Assembly (NCBI RefSeq): GCF_003234445.2
Contig: NZ_CP126269.1
Location: 1,302,001 to 1,366,000 of the forward strand
Length of the DNA: 64,000 nt
Origin: Curtobacterium sp. MCLR17_036
Lineage (GTDB): Bacteria > Actinomycetota > Actinomycetes > Actinomycetales > Microbacteriaceae
Reading direction: 5' to 3'
The first letter of the stretch is position 1. Every line of letters starts with the position of its first letter. Positions 60,917 through 64,000 of this stretch are shown piece by piece. The notes under the pieces were generated by a model. It was given only the letters and a program-made list of their open reading frames with translations. It was not told where the DNA came from and did not search any database. Made by a program: the position numbers and the translations under genes.

Positions 60917-62644
60917 GTGCCTGATGCGAACCCGACCATCGCCTACCGCGCCGCGCGCGACCAGCTGCTGTCCGCGCCGACGGCCGACGCCGCTCGTGCC
61001 GACTTCCGCTGGCCCGACCTCGGTGCGACCTTCAACTGGGCGAACGACTGGTTCGACGTCATCGCGGCGGACAACGACCGGATCGCGCTCTGGATCGTCG
61101 ACGGGGACGGCGGCGAGCAGCGGTTCACCTACGCCGAGATGGCCGCCCGGTCGGACCGGCTCGCGGTCCGACTGCACGAGCACGGGGTGCGGAAGGGCGA
61201 CCACGTCCTCGTCATGCTCGGCAACCGACTCGAGCTGTGGGAGACCATGCTCGCCGTCATCAAGCTCGGCGCCGTCATCCTGCCGACGTCGACGATGCTC
61301 GACACGAGCGACCTGCAGGACCGGGTCGACCGCGGCCACGTGGCGCACGTCGTCACCACGGCCGGCGAGACCGCGAAGTTCGCCGGCGTCGTCGGGGACT
61401 TCTCGCGCACGGTGATCGGTGGGGCGGCCGAGGGGTGGACCGACTACCCGGCCGACCTCGGCGAACCCGCGCCGGAGGGCGAGGCCCGCCCGGTGGTCGT
61501 GACCCGCACCTCTGACCCGTGCCTCGTCTACTTCACGTCGGGGACGACGTCGAAGCCGAAGATGGTGGTGCACACGCAGACCTCGTACCCGGTCGGTCAC
61601 CTCAGCACCATGCACTGGCTCGGGCTCCGCCCGGGTGACGTGCACCTGGCGATCAGCTCGCCAGGGTGGGGCAAGCACGCGTGGAGCTGCTTCTTCTCGC
61701 CGTGGATCGCCGAGGCCACCGTGTTCGTCCACGACACACCGCGCTTCGACCCGGCCGGTCTGCTCGCGCAGCTGGAGCGCGCCGAGGTGAGCACCTTCTG
61801 CGCGCCGCCGACCGCCTGGCGGATGATGCTGCAGGCAGACCTCGGTGCACGGCCGCGGGCCCTGCGCGAGGTCGTCTCGGCCGGCGAGCCCCTGAACCCG
61901 GAGGTGATCGACCGGGTGGCCGATGCCTGGGGGCTGACGATCCGGGACGGCTACGGGCAGACCGAGACCACGGCGATCATCGGCAACGCCCCGGGGCAGC
62001 CGGTGACGCCCGGTGCGATGGGCCGTCCGCTGCCCGGTGTGTCGGTCACCCTGCTCGACCCGCTGACCGGACGACCGGGCGACGAGGGCGAGGTGTGCCT
62101 CGACCTCACCGAGCGACCCGTCAACCTGATGGCGGAGTACCTCGGCGACCCGGACCGGACCGCCGCGGCGGTGCGCGACGGCTTCTTCCACACCGGCGAC
62201 ATCGCGGTGCGGTCCGCGGACGGGGAACTCACCTTCGTCGGCCGGACCGACGACGTCTTCAAGTCGTCGGACTACAAGGTCTCACCGTTCGAGGTCGAGA
62301 GCGCGCTGCTGCAGCACCCCGCCGTTGCGGAGAGCGCCGTCGTGCCCGCGCCCGACGACGCCCGGCTGAACGTCGTGAAGGCCTACGTCACGCTCGCGTC
62401 CGGTTGGGAGGCGACGGCCGACACCGCCGAGCAGGTGCTGGCGTTCGCCCGGACCGCGCTGCCGGCCTACGCGCGGGTCCGCCGCGTCGAGTTCGGGGAG
62501 CTGCCGAAGACGATCTCGGGCAAGATCCGTCGCGTCGAGCTGCGCGAGCGCGAGGAACGTGCCGTCACGGACGGTGTGCGGCTCGAGGGGGAGTGGCGGG
62601 ACGACGAGTTCCCGGGACTCCGTCGGGTGGTGCCGAGCGACTGA
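60917..62644 (+). CDS. AMP-forming acyl-CoA synthetase
   Basis: A 575-residue adenylate-forming ligase, medium-chain/acetyl-CoA synthetase-like. P-loop YFTSGTTSKPKMVVHT, DGYGQTETT, the hinge TGDIAVRSADGELTFVGRTDDVFK and the C-terminal catalytic lysine in LPKTISGKIRR. It activates a carboxylic acid as acyl-AMP and transfers it to CoA. Chain-length preference cannot be read. GTG start by -10 spacing. Confidence 0.92.
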   Translation: MPDANPTIAYRAARDQLLSAPTADAARADFRWPDLGATFNWANDWFDVIAADNDRIALWIVDGDGGEQRFTYAEMAARSDRLAVRLHEHGVRKGDHVLVMLGNRLELWETMLAVIKLGAVILPTSTMLDTSDLQDRVDRGHVAHVVTTAGETAKFAGVVGDFSRTVIGGAAEGWTDYPADLGEPAPEGEARPVVVTRTSDPCLVYFTSGTTSKPKMVVHTQTSYPVGHLSTMHWLGLRPGDVHLAISSPGWGKHAWSCFFSPWIAEATVFVHDTPRFDPAGLLAQLERAEVSTFCAPPTAWRMMLQADLGARPRALREVVSAGEPLNPEVIDRVADAWGLTIRDGYGQTETTAIIGNAPGQPVTPGAMGRPLPGVSVTLLDPLTGRPGDEGEVCLDLTERPVNLMAEYLGDPDRTAAAVRDGFFHTGDIAVRSADGELTFVGRTDDVFKSSDYKVSPFEVESALLQHPAVAESAVVPAPDDARLNVVKAYVTLASGWEATADTAEQVLAFARTALPAYARVRRVEFGELPKTISGKIRRVELREREERAVTDGVRLEGEWRDDEFPGLRRVVPSD

Positions 62645-62647
62645 CGC

Positions 62648-63148
62648 TCAGCGCTCCTCGCTGACGACCGCCCGTTGGCGGTCGTACTGGCCCCGCGTGC
62701 GGTGTCCGCCCATGGCGCGGACGAGTCGGCCGCGTGCGTTCCGGGTCGCGAGGAACCAGGCGCCCTCGGCGACCGCCAGGCAGGGCACTGCCACGGCCAG
62801 TCCGACGAGGACCTGTCGGCCGAGGCTGGTCCGCCACGGGACGCCGCTCAGCTCGAGAGCCGTGAACACCAGTGCGGCGACCACGATCGCGATCGGCGTG
62901 CTCCAGAGCCGTCGCACGGTGCTGCGCCGCGCGTCGTCGAGCGCGGTCGCCGAGGCGAGCTCGAGCGTCGACCCGACGTGCTCGGTGGGCTCGCCCCCGG
63001 TGACGAGCGCGTGTCGGGCGCCACCGGCTGCCGGACCGTCCTCGACGAGCGGCGTCCAGAGCACGTCGTCGAGGAACTCCACCTCGCCGTCGACGACGAA
63101 CCAGCCGCCCTCGTGTTCCTGCCCGGTCTCCTGCACGTTCGCGTCCAC
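62648..63148 (-). CDS. two-helix membrane protein, unknown function
   Basis: A 166-residue protein with a soluble acidic N-terminal half (about 1-80) and two membrane helices (about 83-103 and 115-132), then a basic tail. No known family. Its stop faces the convergent acyl-CoA synthetase gene with only 3 bp between the stop codons. CAGGAT lies 6 nt before the GTG. Confidence 0.65.
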   Translation of the reverse strand: MDANVQETGQEHEGGWFVVDGEVEFLDDVLWTPLVEDGPAAGGARHALVTGGEPTEHVGSTLELASATALDDARRSTVRRLWSTPIAIVVAALVFTALELSGVPWRTSLGRQVLVGLAVAVPCLAVAEGAWFLATRNARGRLVRAMGGHRTRGQYDRQRAVVSEER

Positions 63149-63154
63149 GTGCTC

Positions 63155-63160
63155 ATCCTG
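63155..63160 (-). promoter_or_regulatory. -10-like element, leaderless type
   Basis: The minus strand reads CAGGAT, 6 nt, then GTG 63148. Confidence 0.35.
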
Positions 63161-63202
63161 GCAGGGATCGTCGCGGCGGGCACCCCCGCGAGCGGGGCAC
63201 AG

Positions 63203-64000
63203 TCAGGCCGACGGCGCGGGGTCCGTCGTGACGCGCCGGACGCTGCGAGTCGACGCCGCGGCCACGGTGGCGAGCACGATCGCGGCGGCGCACCCGAGCA
63301 GTGTGGTGGTCGACCCGACGGCGTCGGCGAGCGGCCCGACGAGCGCCTCGCCGAAGGGCACGGCGACGAAGGACCCCACCATGTCGTACGAGTAGACCCG
63401 GGCCAGCACCCCGCGCGGCACGTTCGACTGCAGCGCGTGGTCCCACGCGATCGAGAACAGCTCGAGGGCGACACCACCGAGTGCGAACGCCACGACCAGC
63501 GTCGGCAGTGCCGGAGCGACCCCGAGCGCGATCGCCGGCAGCGCGGTCACGGCCATCAGCGCGACGCCGATGCCGAGGGCCCGTCGGGGCCGCCACCGCA
63601 GCGCGAGGAGCGCGCCGAGCCCGAGCCCGACGGTCTGCGCGGCGACCACCAGGCCCCAGCCCGCGCGCCCGAACGTCTCGTCGGCGACCACCGGACCGAG
63701 CACGGTCGTCGCCCCCACGAAGGCGGCGTTCAGGACGGTGAACTGCGCGACCACGGTCCACACCCACCGGCGTCCGGAGAACTCGACCCACCCCTCCCGC
63801 AGGTCGGCGAGCACCGACGGTCGTTCCGCCGCTGCCGGGGCCGCTGCCCGGGGGAGCCGGACCCGGGTGTAGAGGAGAGCGGCCACGGCGAAGCCTGCCG
63901 CGTCGACGGCGAGCCCCCATCCCGCGCCGACGGCCGCGACGAGCGCCGCCCCGGCGGAGGCGCCGACCACGGTGCCGGTGTTCACGCCGAGGCGCACCAC
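63203..64000 (-). CDS. MFS transporter, C-terminal part
   Basis: The last 265 residues of a transporter whose N-terminus lies beyond the end of the window. Seven to eight predicted helices with hydrophilic loops; the sequence (VRLGVNTGTVVGASAGAALVAAVG, a long loop, then VVAQFTVLNAAFVGATTVLGPVVADETFG, SIAWDHALQSNVPRGVLARVYSYD) resembles the MFS_3/enterobactin-exporter-like group. The RVYSYD region is typical of that group. Substrate unknown. Confidence 0.82.
   Translation of the reverse strand: MVRLGVNTGTVVGASAGAALVAAVGAGWGLAVDAAGFAVAALLYTRVRLPRAAAPAAAERPSVLADLREGWVEFSGRRWVWTVVAQFTVLNAAFVGATTVLGPVVADETFGRAGWGLVVAAQTVGLGLGALLALRWRPRRALGIGVALMAVTALPAIALGVAPALPTLVVAFALGGVALELFSIAWDHALQSNVPRGVLARVYSYDMVGSFVAVPFGEALVGPLADAVGSTTTLLGCAAAIVLATVAAASTRSVRRVTTDPAPSA

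Overview
The window is chromosomal DNA of a very GC-rich actinobacterium. Gene order (dapF, a 16S-type methyltransferase, hflX, lexA with a divergent LysM gene, hisC-hisB-hisH-hisA, parA-scpA-scpB-rluB-tyrA-cmk-der), LAxTG-type sortase signals, DUF1023-type hydrolases and abundant GTG/TTG starts point to Microbacteriaceae. Curtobacterium is my best guess at genus, but that rests on memory of gene order and not on a search.

Layout. 1-9.5 kb: housekeeping genes (lysine/peptidoglycan DapF, HflX, the SOS hub lexA plus a LysM division-inhibitor-like gene, histidine biosynthesis, SseB-like protein), with several repeat-rich gaps. 9.6-17.8 kb: the conserved segregation/translation block parA-scpA-scpB-rluB-tyrA-cmk-der, in which RluB carries a very long Arg/Gly repeat domain. 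17.9-30.4 kb: two small membrane-linked genes, then a compact type VII secretion (T7SS)-like locus: an EssC/EccC-like ATPase, two WXG100-sized partners, a 585-residue WXG/LXG-type protein with a C-terminal alpha/beta hydrolase, and a run of six paralogous lipoproteins plus a small membrane protein. This last part has visibly lower GC and looks like an effector with an accumulated set of candidate immunity or accessory lipoproteins. It is the most interesting part of the window.

30.4-39.1 kb: a RecQ helicase fused to a phosphoribosyltransferase-like domain, a surface lipoprotein, an exo/endonuclease-phosphatase, a DUF2238 membrane protein, tRNA-Pro(GGG), VanZ and TetR genes, and a SDR-SDR-tautomerase operon. 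39.2-56.5 kb: carbohydrate use: a secreted, sortase-anchored GH31 enzyme with two CBM35-like modules, and an ABC importer (binding protein and two permeases, no ATPase) with an intracellular GH31 enzyme. The two transcription units share a near-identical palindromic operator. Between them lie a DHA2 efflux pump with an HSL-type hydrolase, a sortase-anchored protein, a MerR regulator and a lipoprotein. 56.5-64 kb: LacI regulator, fatty acid desaturase with a cold-shock protein, a 1-kb gene-free repeat region, a secreted protein, two GNAT acetyltransferases, an acyl-CoA synthetase, a membrane protein and the end of an MFS transporter.

Two genome-scale patterns stand out. First, at least sixteen genes on both strands have a -10 hexamer (mostly TANNNT) ending exactly 6 nt before the start codon, the signature of leaderless mRNAs. 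Second, perfect or near-perfect palindromes built on GGACGGGAGGC/GCCTCCCGTCC recur at several places, including a divergent intergenic region where a terminator makes no sense. No IS element, prophage, CRISPR array or rRNA is present.
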